Notes: generated from the sequence alone by a model not told the origin. DNA of 52,706 bases from Oscillospiraceae bacterium (GCA_020024155.1 JAHHUE010000004.1:1-52706); one strand, 5' to 3'; numbered from the stretch's first letter, positions 1 through 8,098 are shown. Numbers and translations are program-made.

Positions 1-345
1 TGTGTTGCCTAGTTCATAAATCAATGTGTCCAGGATTCTGGGTACATATCAAATTTCCTCAGCCTTTTTTATTATGCAAATAATTAAATCTTCAAAATTT
101 TTATATACAAACAGCAATAAGATAGATTTATTATTTTAAGATTTTATATCAAATATTGGTAGCAAATAAAATTATTTTGCCAATAATACACAAATAGTAG
201 TTGGGTAAATTAAAATTATACTTTTTATTAAAACAAACATTAACTATAATATCAAATCCAATTTTAAAAGTTTAGTTTACTCAGTGAGGATAGGTTTATA
301 TTAAATGCTAAATCTATAAATATTTTATGATTATAAATTTGAATA
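1..345. other. AT-rich intergenic stretch, no gene recognised
   Basis: No open reading frame with a ribosome site is visible. Roughly the first 60 bases are visibly less AT-rich than the rest and could be the edge of a gene or element lying outside the window, but the minus-strand frames there are closed by stops within a few codons and I could not assign them. The remainder is A/T-rich sequence downstream of the XRE regulator. Confidence 0.5.
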
Positions 346-552
346 TTAGAAGTAAAACAAATCTTCAAATTTTTTATCCAATGCAACACATAAAATAAGT
401 GCAAGCTTTGCAGTTGGGTTAAACTGCCCTGTTTCAATAGAACTGATAGTGTTTCTGGAAACACCCACCATTTCTGCCAGTTGAGCTTGTGATAAATTTT
501 GTGTTATTCTTGCTTCTCTCAAATTGTTTTTTAAAATCAGTTTATCATCCAT
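346..552 (-). CDS. XRE-family HTH transcriptional regulator (68 aa)
   Basis: A single-domain Cro/CI-type helix-turn-helix protein, a DNA-binding repressor or activator. The HTH covers residues about 10-60: the recognition-helix region reads LSQAQLAEMVGVSRNTISSI, followed by the typical E-x-G-x-x-x-P-T segment. At 68 residues it is the whole protein, as in the small YozG-like group. It lies 86 bases downstream of a DUF6442-like membrane protein on the same strand; such XRE/membrane-protein pairs are common in Firmicutes, so the regulator probably controls that operon. A 25-base dyad sits just in front of its start. The target signal is unknown. Confidence 0.85.
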   Translation of the reverse strand: MDDKLILKNNLREARITQNLSQAQLAEMVGVSRNTISSIETGQFNPTAKLALILCVALDKKFEDLFYF

Positions 553-570
553 TAAAAATCTCCAAATAAT

Positions 571-595
571 ACTTATAAAATATATTTTTATAAGT
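571..595. promoter_or_regulatory. Dyad in front of the XRE gene
   Basis: Two perfect 10-base arms (ACTTATAAAA at 571-580 and TTTTATAAGT at 586-595) separated by 5 bases, 19 bases before the XRE start codon. It lacks a GC-rich stem, so it is more likely an operator or a weak transcript hairpin than a terminator. Confidence 0.4.
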
Positions 596-638
596 ATAGC
601 ACATTTTATAATATACGCATATATTTTGTTATTTTTAA

Positions 639-953
639 TTAAAATATTTCAAATAAATATATAATAAAATTTACTATTCCAACAAAACTCCAACATACAG
701 CACAAGTTATGGAAGTTTTATCTTTTAATTTGAAACTTTTATATATATATTGACCTGCTAACATAAAACCGTATAAAGAAAAAATATCTTTATAAGGCAA
801 TCCGATAGCCATTTTTATAGTCATAAATATTGTACTGATAATTAAGCCGACAATTATGGCAACATGGTCGCTTTTTCGAGAAATTTCAAGCTCCATTTCG
901 TCCATAGGTTTTTTCTCTTGCTTTGCTTTTTGCAAAATTTCGTCTTTATTCAT
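639..953 (-). CDS. DUF6442-like small membrane protein (104 aa)
   Basis: A small integral membrane protein. The N-terminal 25 residues are charged (MNKDEILQKAKQEKKPMDEM, then ELEISRKSDH) and are followed by about three hydrophobic segments (residues about 30-48, 55-72 and 83-103). This layout, and the pairing with a short XRE regulator, match the DUF6442-type family as I remember it; no biochemical function is known to me. The start is supported by AAAGGAGG placed 6 bases upstream. The gene has a strong sigma-A promoter (995-1023) embedded in repeated operator-like sites, so expression is probably tightly repressed by the downstream XRE protein. Confidence 0.65.
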   Translation of the reverse strand: MNKDEILQKAKQEKKPMDEMELEISRKSDHVAIIVGLIISTIFMTIKMAIGLPYKDIFSLYGFMLAGQYIYKSFKLKDKTSITCAVCWSFVGIVNFIIYLFEIF

Positions 954-975
954 ATAAGTTGCCTCCTTTTAGTAT

Positions 976-1050
976 GACAAGTTTTATTGTCACCATTATA
1001 ATACTGCAAAGTAAACTTGTCAATATTTTTTTGCAAAGTTTACTTGTCAA
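976..1050 (-). promoter_or_regulatory. Sigma-A promoter with repeated operator sites for the DUF6442/XRE operon
   Basis: Read on the minus strand: -35 TTGACA (1023-1018), 17-base spacer, -10 TATAAT (1000-995). The 18-base element at 1006-1023 overlaps the -35 and is repeated at 1033-1050 with three central bases differing (GCAAAGTAAACTTGTCAA versus GCAAAGTTTACTTGTCAA). A third, dyad copy (GACAA at 976-980 and TTGTC at 987-991) lies just past the -10. Placement over and around the promoter suggests repression, most simply by the XRE protein of the same operon. Confidence 0.75.
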
Positions 1051-1164
1051 ATTGTTATACCCACTTATATGGCCTAAAAATAAAGTTTAATTTTTACAAG
1101 TACCAATATATAAACTATCTCAAAATAGCCGGTACAAATAAAAGGGAATATAGACAAAATAAAA

Positions 1165-1192
1165 AGAGAGATGATATAAAAATCATCTCTCT
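1165..1192 (-). terminator. Intrinsic terminator of ychF
   Basis: Perfect 11-base stem (AGAGAGATGAT / ATCATCTCTCT) with a T-rich tail on the minus strand, directly after the ychF stop. Confidence 0.85.
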
Positions 1193-1206
1193 AAATAATT
1201 TATAAA

Positions 1207-2304
1207 CTAAACATTGAAACGGAAAAGTGTTACATCTCCGTCTTTCATAACATATTCTTTACCTTCACTGCGTACAAGGCCTTTTTCTTTTGCAGCAACC
1301 ATACTGCCACAAGCCATAAGGTCATCATAAGCGATAATTTCTGCACGAATAAAGCCTCTTTCAAAGTCAGAGTGAATTTTACCAGCAGCCTGAGGTGCTT
1401 TTGTGCCTTTTGTAATTGTCCAAGCTCTTACTTCTTCAACACCAGCGGTAAGATAACTGATAAGTCCAAGAAGTGAGTAACTTTCTTTGATAAGATTATC
1501 AAGACCACTTGTTTCAAGACCAAGCTCTGCAAGAAATTCTTTCTTTTCTTCTTTGGAAAGTTCTGCAACATCTTCTTCAACTTTTGCACAGATTGGCATA
1601 CAACCACTTTTATCAGCTTTTGCTTTTTCAACTACTAATGGGTAGTATTTATTTTTTTCAACACCTTCAAGAAGGTCATCTTCAGAAAGGTTGCAAGCAT
1701 AAATAACAGGTTTTGCACTGAGAAGTGGCATTTCGTCAAACCATTCTTTTTCGTTGTCGTCAAGCAGGTCAAAACCACGAGCATTGTTGCCTTCTTCAAG
1801 GAATTTAGCAAGTCTTTCAAGCATATCAAGGCATTCACCAAGTTTTTTGTCGCCCTTCATTGCTTTTTTTGTTCTGTCAATTCTTCTTTCAACAATTTCA
1901 AGGTCAGAGAGAACAAGTTCAAGGTCAATTGTTTCAATATCTCTCAATGGGTCAACACTGCCTTCAACATGGATAATATCATCACTGTCAAAGCAACGCA
2001 CCATGTGGATAATAGCGTCAACTTCTCTTATATGGCTAAGGAATTTATTGCCAAGACCTTCGCCCTTGCTTGCACCTTTTACAAGACCGGCAATGTCAAC
2101 AAATTCAATTATTGCAGGTGTGTATTTTTTTGGATGATACATTTCTGCAAGTTTATCAAGTCTTTCATCAGGAACTGCAACAACGCCAACATTTGGCTCA
2201 ATTGTGCAGAAAGGAAAGTTTGCACTTTGTGCGCCTGCATTTGTAATTGCATTAAAAAGTGTACTTTTGCCAACATTTGGCAAACCAACAATGCCTAATT
2301 TCAT
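1207..2304 (-). CDS. ychF: Obg-family redox-regulated ATPase YchF (365 aa)
   Basis: Translation-associated P-loop ATPase of the Obg/YchF (OLA1) family, a cytosolic protein that binds ribosomes and prefers ATP over GTP. The start was moved inward from an upstream in-frame Met to the Met at 2304: the protein then begins MKLGIVGLPNVGKSTLFNA, placing the P-loop (GLPNVGKS) at residues 7-14 as in the family, and GGAGG sits 7 bases upstream. DIAGLVKGASKGEGLGNKFL is the switch-II region, and the C terminus carries the TGS domain (AWTITKGTKAPQAAGKIHSD). The length fits the usual 363-366 residues. It is a monocistronic gene closed by its own terminator. Confidence 0.97.
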   Translation of the reverse strand: MKLGIVGLPNVGKSTLFNAITNAGAQSANFPFCTIEPNVGVVAVPDERLDKLAEMYHPKKYTPAIIEFVDIAGLVKGASKGEGLGNKFLSHIREVDAIIHMVRCFDSDDIIHVEGSVDPLRDIETIDLELVLSDLEIVERRIDRTKKAMKGDKKLGECLDMLERLAKFLEEGNNARGFDLLDDNEKEWFDEMPLLSAKPVIYACNLSEDDLLEGVEKNKYYPLVVEKAKADKSGCMPICAKVEEDVAELSKEEKKEFLAELGLETSGLDNLIKESYSLLGLISYLTAGVEEVRAWTITKGTKAPQAAGKIHSDFERGFIRAEIIAYDDLMACGSMVAAKEKGLVRSEGKEYVMKDGDVTLFRFNV

Positions 2305-2523
2305 TTTTTTCCTCCATAAAAGCAAAAAGCTTTTGATTGTCATATTTAATTTGGCGTTTTTTGTAACACCGGATTTAAGCGTTAAATCAAAGATATATTG
2401 TCTGTAACAGAGCATAATATATCATTATTATAATACTACATTTATCACTGATTGTCTATATTTTACGCAAGTATAACATTTTAGTGCTAAATATAAAAAT
2501 GTGACTTTATCACATAAAAAATA

Positions 2524-2581
2524 TTGACAAATAGGATAGAATGCTATATACTCTCAACATAAACAATGTTCAGGTTGAGAG
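2524..2581 (+). promoter_or_regulatory. Promoter and dyad operator of the tetR gene
   Basis: TTGACA (2524-2529), 17-base spacer, TATACT (2547-2552). The transcription start region is covered by an inverted repeat, CTCTCAAC (2551-2558) with GTTGAGAG (2574-2581), flanking an inner AACAT/ATGTT dyad. This fits TetR-type autorepression. Confidence 0.65.
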
Positions 2582-2589
2582 GTGCAGTT

Positions 2590-3156
2590 ATGAATTTGCC
2601 CACAACTTCAAGAGAAGAAATTATATCTGTTTGCCAAAAAATAACACAGGAAAAAGGGTTATCAGCAGTAAATATGCGTTCTGTTGCAAAACAATGCAAT
2701 GTTTCTGTTGGTGCTATATATAATTATTTTCCGTCAAAAACAGAGCTGATGTGTGCCACAGTGGAAAATATATGGAAAGAGATTTTCCATATGCATAACC
2801 AAAAGTTTGCGTTTACAGACTTTGTTCAGTGTCTTACTTGGCTTTTTGACAGTATACAGAAGGGAAAAGACAAATATCCTGAGTTTTTATCAATGCATAC
2901 TGTAATTCTTGCAGCAGATAATAGTGATATAGCTCAGAAGATGATGCAAAAATATTTTGTTCATGTAAAACATGGTCTTTATGTTGTGCTTAAAAACGAT
3001 AAAAAGGTAAGAGCTGATGCGTTTACACAAAATCTTGATGAAAATTTGTTTATAGAATATGTATTTCAGCTTTTTATGGCATCAGTTGTAAAATCTGAGC
3101 CAGATTATAAAGGTATTTTGGAATTAGTAAGCAGATATTTATACAACCCACTATAA
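2590..3156 (+). CDS. TetR/AcrR-family transcriptional regulator (188 aa)
   Basis: Ligand-responsive dimeric repressor. The N-terminal HTH is typical of the family: residues about 8-48 contain the helix run ending in AKQCNVSVGAIYNYFPSKTE. The C-terminal all-helical ligand domain is not recognisable to a specific ligand. The start at 2590 was preferred over an in-frame Met 24 bases upstream, because GAGAGG precedes it at usual spacing and the upstream Met would lie inside the operator. The terminator hairpin overlaps the stop codon. The next gene encodes a membrane protein with a palindromic site just in front of it, so the regulator probably controls both itself and that neighbour. Confidence 0.9.
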   Translation: MNLPTTSREEIISVCQKITQEKGLSAVNMRSVAKQCNVSVGAIYNYFPSKTELMCATVENIWKEIFHMHNQKFAFTDFVQCLTWLFDSIQKGKDKYPEFLSMHTVILAADNSDIAQKMMQKYFVHVKHGLYVVLKNDKKVRADAFTQNLDENLFIEYVFQLFMASVVKSEPDYKGILELVSRYLYNPL

Positions 3157-3165
3157 AGGTGGGTT
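3145..3165 (+). terminator. Short terminator overlapping the tetR stop codon
   Basis: AACCCAC / GTGGGTT stem followed by TTATAT. The stem is only 7 bp, so it may be leaky and allow readthrough into the next gene. Confidence 0.55.
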
Positions 3166-3181
3166 TTATATAAACCTTAAA

Positions 3182-3196
3182 GTGAACACTGTTCAC
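3182..3196 (+). promoter_or_regulatory. 15-base palindrome, candidate TetR operator
   Basis: GTGAACA-C-TGTTCAC, a perfect dyad located between the tetR terminator and the next ribosome site. The half site TGTTCA also occurs inside the dyad region in front of tetR. Confidence 0.5.
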
Positions 3197-3218
3197 CATG
3201 AATTTTAGAGGTAAAATA

Positions 3219-4058
3219 GTGAAAGTAAAAAAATATAATTTATTGCTTATTGCAAGCCTTGTATGGCTTATTGCAGGTTTTAATGTTTTAAAAATAGGCG
3301 TAACAACATATAGCGGATACACAACAATTTTAAATTTTGGCTTATCAGCAGTTGTTTTTGTTTTGTTTTGGTTTATGGTATTTTATAAACTAACCAAAAA
3401 ACATACAAATAGAATTTGTGCCTATACAGAAGAAAAACAGTTTTTCTTAAATTTTTTTGATGTTAAATCATTTATAACTATGATATTTATGATGAGTTTT
3501 GGTATTACAGCAAGGAAAATAAATCTTTTTCCAGATAGATTTATTGCAGTATTTTATACAGGGCTTGGCACAGCGCTTTTTATGGCAGGACTATTGTTTT
3601 GCCTTAATTATATAAAAATAAAAAATAAAGAGGGTAATAATATGGCAAAAAAATTGATGAATTCTGCAATTGTTTATTTTTCATTTGCAATGGCAGCAGG
3701 AGTATTTTACAGAGAATTTTCAAAAATGATGGGTTATAACGGAGTAACTGTTTTAAAAGCACTTCACTCACATTTGCTTGTGTTGGGAATGTTTTTGTTT
3801 ATTTTACTGGCATTTGCTTGTAAATTAACAAATCTTGCAGAGCAAAAACTTTTCAAAAAATTCTTTGTTCTTTATAACATCTCATTTCCATTTATGGTAA
3901 TTATGATGCTTGTTAGAGGTGTGTTGCAGGTTTTTAGCACAGAAGTTACAAAAGGTATGAACGGTATGATTGCAGGTTTTGCAGGTATATCACATATACT
4001 TATGCTTGTTTCTTTTATTATGTTGCTTGTTTCTTTGAAAAAATCTTTAACAGAATAA
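3219..4058 (+). CDS. Two-part membrane protein with C-terminal DUF2871 domain (279 aa)
   Basis: Integral membrane protein made of two halves. Residues 1-140 hold about four hydrophobic segments of unknown family. The second half, from the internal Met at 3642, reads like a complete DUF2871 protein (NSAIVYFSFAMAAGVFYREF, then ALHSHLLVLGMFLF), with about four membrane segments. The GTG at 3219 was chosen because AGAGGT lies 6 bases before it, whereas the in-frame ATG at 3198 abuts the palindrome and has no ribosome site. A good internal ribosome site (GAGGGT) precedes the Met at 3642, as if two genes had been joined or are still partly translated separately. The preceding TetR regulator is the likely controller. 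Function is unknown. Confidence 0.75.
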   Translation: MKVKKYNLLLIASLVWLIAGFNVLKIGVTTYSGYTTILNFGLSAVVFVLFWFMVFYKLTKKHTNRICAYTEEKQFFLNFFDVKSFITMIFMMSFGITARKINLFPDRFIAVFYTGLGTALFMAGLLFCLNYIKIKNKEGNNMAKKLMNSAIVYFSFAMAAGVFYREFSKMMGYNGVTVLKALHSHLLVLGMFLFILLAFACKLTNLAEQKLFKKFFVLYNISFPFMVIMMLVRGVLQVFSTEVTKGMNGMIAGFAGISHILMLVSFIMLLVSLKKSLTE

Positions 4059-4195
4059 ACTGCATACATAACCATTATTTTATAAAAAAATAGAATATCA
4101 TTTTTTGTATGATAAATGATATACCTAATAATTATTTTAAAAACACCATATATTTTTATGTAATAAACTATATACTTAATAATTGTTTTCTATAC

Positions 4196-4228
4196 AAAAA
4201 GAGCATATCAAAGCGATATGCTCTTTTT
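4196..4228. terminator. Bidirectional intrinsic terminator
   Basis: 14-base arms (AAAAAGAGCATATC / GATATGCTCTTTTT) around a 5-base loop, between convergent genes; A- and T-tracts serve both strands. Confidence 0.9.
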
Positions 4229-4246
4229 AATTTTACTAAATAAAAT

Positions 4247-4885
4247 TTATACCAAAATCCAGTTTTGACCATCTGGCATTGTTTTGATTGTACCGTCAAA
4301 CTTTTCTATTATTTTGCCAGTGTTTTTATCTCTTACAATTACTTCTTCTCTGTAATCTGGGTCTTCATACCAAACAGAAAAGTACAGTTTATCGCAAGAT
4401 GCAAAAGAAAAGCTTTCAGTATTTTCAATTTCAAACTCTATCTGCTCAGGCCATAATATTTGAAAAATATTGTTGTGTGGGCTTCTTGTAAGCATAAGTG
4501 GGCTTTTATGTAAAATAAGATTATAGCAATCTTCTGCAATAGAAAGAGAAAGGCAAGCGATGGAAGATATTTGTTTAGATTGGTGATTATAGCTGAGTAT
4601 ATTTATTTTTTCTTCCATAAAATCCACAACCAATAAAACAACCTGATTATCGTAAAATATAGGACAGCCAAAATATTGACCGTCTTTTAGAGTTATTGGT
4701 TCTATAACTTCACCATCAGGATAGTGTACCAGAATTAGTCTGTTTTTCTGTATGGAGTGATTTTGCTTAAATAACTGTTCTGCCTCATATAAGTCTCCAT
4801 AGGTATAGTCCATACCCCAATACCACTGGTCGCTATCGTCTAATTGGCCAATATCGGTAATACCTTGTGTATTTATTTTTTTCAT
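4247..4885 (-). CDS. Hypothetical protein (212 aa)
   Basis: I do not recognise a named family. The protein is soluble-looking, with no signal peptide or membrane segment. It is rich in aromatic and acidic residues (DDSDQWYWGMDYTYGDLYEA near the N terminus) and has a C-terminal segment that looks beta-rich and ends in MPDGQNWILV. The start at 4885 is chosen because GGAGG sits 6 bases upstream; a longer in-frame extension starts MFWILQCC and has no ribosome site. It follows glf by 66 bases on the same strand and shares the downstream bidirectional terminator, so it is probably the second gene of a glf operon, but nothing in it suggests a sugar-modifying role. Confidence 0.7.
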   Translation of the reverse strand: MKKINTQGITDIGQLDDSDQWYWGMDYTYGDLYEAEQLFKQNHSIQKNRLILVHYPDGEVIEPITLKDGQYFGCPIFYDNQVVLLVVDFMEEKINILSYNHQSKQISSIACLSLSIAEDCYNLILHKSPLMLTRSPHNNIFQILWPEQIEFEIENTESFSFASCDKLYFSVWYEDPDYREEVIVRDKNTGKIIEKFDGTIKTMPDGQNWILV

Positions 4886-4951
4886 AAAATACCTCCATAA
4901 TTCCATATTACAGCACTGTAAAATCCAAAACAAGTCATAAACAAAATAGTG

Positions 4952-6058
4952 TTAATTTAATTCATTTTTTGCAACAGACAAAGCAACTTCAATAACTTTA
5001 TCCATATCATAATATTTATACTCGCCAAGACGACCACCAAAAATAACATTGGTTTCTTTGTCAGCCAAAGCTTTATATTTTTCATAAAGCTGACTGTTTT
5101 TATCATCATTTACAGGATAATATGGTTCATCGCCTTTTTTCCATTCAGCAGAATATTCACGGCTGATAACAGTTTTTTCCTGAGTGCCAAATTCAAAATG
5201 CTTATGTTCGATAATTCTTGTGTATGGAGTTTCGCTGTCTGTATAGTTTACAACTGCATTGCCTTGATAGTTTTCTATATCAAGAGTTTCTGTTTCAAAG
5301 CGAACACTGCGATACTGCAATTCGCCAAGGGAGTAGCCAAAGTATGCGTCAATAGCACCTGTGTAAACAACTTTATCTGCCATTTTGTCAAATTCGGCTT
5401 TATTATCAAAATAATCTGTATTAAGGCGAACTTCTATGCCACTGAGCATATTTTCCACCAATTTTGTGTACCCACCAACCGGAATACCTTGATAAAGGGC
5501 GTTAAAGTAGTTGTTATCGTATGTAAAACGAACTGGAAGTCTTTTGATAATAAATGAAGGCAATTCTTTGCAAGGTCTGCCCCATTGTTTTTGAGTATAT
5601 CCGTTAATAAGCTTTTCGTAAATATCAGTACCAACAAGGCTGATAGCTTGTTCTTCAAGATTTTTAGGCTCGGTGATACCTGCATCTTTTTTCTGTTGAT
5701 CAATTTTTTCTTTTGCCTGTTGTGGTGTAATTACACCCCACATTTTGTTAAATGTGTTCATATTAAAAGGCATATTGTAAATTTCGCCTTTATAGTTTGC
5801 AATAGGACTGTTTGTATAGCGGTTAAATGTTGTAAAATTGTTTACATAGTCCCATACTTCTTTGTTATTTGTATGGAAAATATGTGCACCATATTGATGA
5901 ACATTTATACCTTCACATTCATAAGTGTAGATATTACCAGCAATGTGATTTTTTTTATCAATTACAAGACAGCTTTTGCCTTGCTTTTTTGCTTCGTGTG
6001 CAAATACAGCGCCATAAAGACCAGCACCCACAATAAGATAGTCGTAGTGTTTGTTCAT
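4952..6058 (-). CDS. glf: UDP-galactopyranose mutase (368 aa)
   Basis: FAD-dependent enzyme that interconverts UDP-galactopyranose and UDP-galactofuranose, supplying Galf for surface glycans. The N terminus carries the Rossmann FAD motif (LIVGAGLYGAVFAHEA), followed by the conserved VIDKKNHIAGN and HQYGAHIFHTNN segments. Near the C terminus, FGGRLGEYKYYDMDKVIEVA is the usual family ending. The length matches the bacterial enzyme. AAAGGAG lies 6 bases before the start. No galactofuranosyltransferase is adjacent, but several glycan genes lie within 20 kb. A 22-base palindrome sits in the leader next to the ribosome site. Confidence 0.95.
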   Translation of the reverse strand: MNKHYDYLIVGAGLYGAVFAHEAKKQGKSCLVIDKKNHIAGNIYTYECEGINVHQYGAHIFHTNNKEVWDYVNNFTTFNRYTNSPIANYKGEIYNMPFNMNTFNKMWGVITPQQAKEKIDQQKKDAGITEPKNLEEQAISLVGTDIYEKLINGYTQKQWGRPCKELPSFIIKRLPVRFTYDNNYFNALYQGIPVGGYTKLVENMLSGIEVRLNTDYFDNKAEFDKMADKVVYTGAIDAYFGYSLGELQYRSVRFETETLDIENYQGNAVVNYTDSETPYTRIIEHKHFEFGTQEKTVISREYSAEWKKGDEPYYPVNDDKNSQLYEKYKALADKETNVIFGGRLGEYKYYDMDKVIEVALSVAKNELN

Positions 6059-6072
6059 TTTTTCTCCTTTTG

Positions 6073-6094
6073 ACTTTAATAGAACTATTAAAGT
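6073..6094 (-). promoter_or_regulatory. 22-base palindrome in the glf leader
   Basis: ACTTTAATAG-AA-CTATTAAAGT, perfect arms, ending 15 bases before the glf start codon and just upstream of its ribosome site. It could be an operator or a leader hairpin; there is no T-tract, so it is not a terminator. Confidence 0.4.
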
Positions 6095-6245
6095 ATAGTT
6101 TTATTTACTTCTCTGAATGGTATACATAATTACTTAAATGTATATTTGATATCAATAAAATAATTTTATTATAAATTAAAAGGGATATCAAGTCAGTTAT
6201 AGTTTTTTGTAGAAAATTGACCATATTTATTATTTTTGACAGTAA

Positions 6246-6270
6246 AAAAGTGGGATTTAAACCCACTTTT
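6246..6270 (-). terminator. Terminator of the LytTR-DUF3021 operon
   Basis: AAAAGTGGG / CCCACTTTT stem with a T-run on the minus strand, three bases past the stop of the DUF3021 gene. Confidence 0.85.
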
Positions 6271-6272
6271 GC

Positions 6273-6731
6273 TTATAAACTTAAATTATTCATTTTAGCA
6301 TTTATCTTTTTTACCTTGGCTCTTATTGAACAATAGGTTGAAAGCCATACAAAAAAGTAAATTAAAAAGAAAATAGCATAATATATCAAAACACCTATAA
6401 CAGAGTGTTCCATCCAGTGTAAGATATAAGCAACTGGAAAAGTTGAGACGGAACATATAACCAGATGTATCAGTGATTGTTTTAAAAGGCTCCAATTATG
6501 TTTATCCCATATTATGCTTGAACCACCCCAAATTGCACCGTATATCATAACCATAATTGTTTGAAAAATATACGCTGAAAGGTCAGTGTTAAAATGGAGT
6601 GATAAAGCAGGAACAATCATATAAATGTTTCCATCGTTAACTATCACAGAATTTATTATACTTATAAAAGTGCATATTGCAATACCAAAAATACCACCTA
6701 GTAAACATCTTAAAATTATTTGTTTTTTCAT
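6273..6731 (-). CDS. DUF3021-family membrane protein (152 aa)
   Basis: Four-helix integral membrane protein of the DUF3021 type: hydrophobic segments at about residues 5-27, 38-62, 78-100 and 105-130, and a basic C-terminal tail (RAKVKKINAKMNN). In Firmicutes this family is almost always encoded directly after a small LytTR regulator, as here, and is thought to act as its membrane partner or target. The start at 6731 (ATG) was preferred over the GTG three codons earlier, since GAGGTG is then at correct spacing. The ribosome site overlaps the upstream stop codon, so translation is probably coupled. Confidence 0.85.
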   Translation of the reverse strand: MKKQIILRCLLGGIFGIAICTFISIINSVIVNDGNIYMIVPALSLHFNTDLSAYIFQTIMVMIYGAIWGGSSIIWDKHNWSLLKQSLIHLVICSVSTFPVAYILHWMEHSVIGVLIYYAIFFLIYFFVWLSTYCSIRAKVKKINAKMNNLSL

Positions 6732-6741
6732 AATAATCACC

Positions 6742-7182
6742 TCATATACCTAAAACTTGTTTTATTTTACTTACATATCTTCTTGAAACATAAGTATTAG
6801 AGTTGTCACATAAGCAAACGCATATAGTGCCGGTAAAACTTAAATCGAAGTTTTTTACTTTATGAAGATTTATAATTTCTGAGTTTGATATTCGCACAAA
6901 CTTGCTTTTGTCCAGTTTTTCTTCAATTTCGTATAATCTCATACGCAAACGATATTTGCCATTAGCAGTAAGTGCATAAATGTTTTTATCCAGTGAATAT
7001 ACACGCAAAATATCATCTTGTTGCAATAGCTCAACAGTATCATCCTTAAAACCAGCAATAACTTGATTATTTGTGTAGGAAAGATTTTTGATAAGCATAT
7101 TTATTTCATCTGTTATCTTGTCTGTAACAACAATTATTTTTGGCTCTTTACAACTGCTATCTATTTTTATCTCAACCTGCAT
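6742..7182 (-). CDS. LytTR-domain DNA-binding regulator (146 aa)
   Basis: Small transcription factor with a C-terminal LytTR DNA-binding domain (residues about 45-146) and no receiver domain. Family hallmarks include LEEKLDKSKFVRISNSEIIN-type sequence (here YEIEEKLDKSKFVRISNSEI) and the closing VSRRYVSKIKQVLGI. AAAGGAGG precedes the start. It forms a two-gene operon with the DUF3021 membrane protein, an arrangement usually thought to control membrane or bacteriocin-related responses and often autoregulated. It is divergent from the response-regulator gene at 7400, with a 217-base shared intergenic region. Confidence 0.9.
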   Translation of the reverse strand: MQVEIKIDSSCKEPKIIVVTDKITDEINMLIKNLSYTNNQVIAGFKDDTVELLQQDDILRVYSLDKNIYALTANGKYRLRMRLYEIEEKLDKSKFVRISNSEIINLHKVKNFDLSFTGTICVCLCDNSNTYVSRRYVSKIKQVLGI

Positions 7183-7399
7183 ATATAAAACCTCCTTTTA
7201 TGATTAAAGTATATATAAAATAAATGTTAAATTCCACAATTTTTACATAAGTGGTTGTTTATATTAAATAGGTGGTATATATTTGTTTAAATAAGATATA
7301 AAATGTGAACATTATACAATATATCCTGCTTTAAATGTTCATAAATTTGTGATATTATTTATGTATATAACAGAGCTATCCAATTATGGAGGATTATAA

Positions 7400-8098
7400 A
7401 TGGACAGAGAAAAAATACTTATTGTTGATGATGATAGAAATATTTGCGAGCTTTTACGCTTATATCTTGAAAAAGAAGGGTATGAAACATATCTTGCACA
7501 TGACGGTGAAACTGCTGTAAATATGCATAATGATTTGGATATAGATTTAGTGTTGCTTGATGTTATGATGCCACATGTGGACGGATGGGAAGCTTGCCGT
7601 CGCATAAGAGCAAAAAAAAATACACCTATAATTATGCTTACAGCAAAGGGCGAAACTTTTGATAAGGTACTTGGCTTGGAGCTTGGTGCAGATGACTATA
7701 TTGTAAAGCCTTTTGATACAAAAGAAGTTGTTGCAAGAATAAAAGCTGTTTTGCGTCGTACAGGCAGAGAATTAACACAGAAAGAATCCATAGAAGGTGA
7801 ACTTGTATTTGATAACCTTGTAATTAACATAACAAAGTATGAGCTTAAAGTTCATGGAGAAGTGGTTGACGCACCACCAAAGGAAATGGAGCTTTTGTAT
7901 TACCTTGCAAAAAATTCAAATAAAGTGTTTACAAGGGACGCACTTCTTGATGAGGTATGGGGCTTTGAATATTATGGCGACAGCCGTACTATTGATGTGC
8001 ATATAAAACGCCTTAGAGAAAAATTGGAGGGTGTAAGTACACAATGGAGCCTTAAAACTGTATGGGGCGTTGGCTATAAGTTTGAAGTTAAAGAATAA
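7400..8098 (+). CDS. OmpR/PhoB-family response regulator (232 aa)
   Basis: Two-component response regulator acting as a DNA-binding transcription factor. The receiver domain spans residues 1-120, with acidic pocket VDDD (9-12), phosphoacceptor D54 (LLDVMMP), T81 and K103 (YIVKPFD). The winged-helix domain spans about 130-230 (SRTIDVHIKRLREKLE is the recognition region). All key residues are intact. GGAGG lies 8 bases before the start. No histidine kinase gene is adjacent, and a strong terminator follows directly, so the partner kinase must be encoded elsewhere. The controlled genes cannot be told from this window. Confidence 0.95.
   Translation: MDREKILIVDDDRNICELLRLYLEKEGYETYLAHDGETAVNMHNDLDIDLVLLDVMMPHVDGWEACRRIRAKKNTPIIMLTAKGETFDKVLGLELGADDYIVKPFDTKEVVARIKAVLRRTGRELTQKESIEGELVFDNLVINITKYELKVHGEVVDAPPKEMELLYYLAKNSNKVFTRDALLDEVWGFEYYGDSRTIDVHIKRLREKLEGVSTQWSLKTVWGVGYKFEVKE

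Noticed and set aside
1..60. Possible transposase or element edge on the minus strand
   Set aside because: The short frames end at stops within a few codons and no terminal repeat or family motif could be confirmed; the sequence beyond the window edge is needed.
1017..1205. 62-codon plus-strand ORF
   Set aside because: It has no ribosome site, starts inside the operator repeats of the XRE operon and runs through the ychF terminator; composition is that of intergenic sequence.
1754..2298. Long plus-strand ORFs opposite ychF
   Set aside because: They are antisense to a fully conserved gene; Ser/Arg-rich or Cys/Phe-rich composition with no ribosome site.
7183..7399. Promoters between LytTR and the response regulator
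   Set aside because: Several A/T-rich -10-like strings exist, but none has a -35 at proper spacing.
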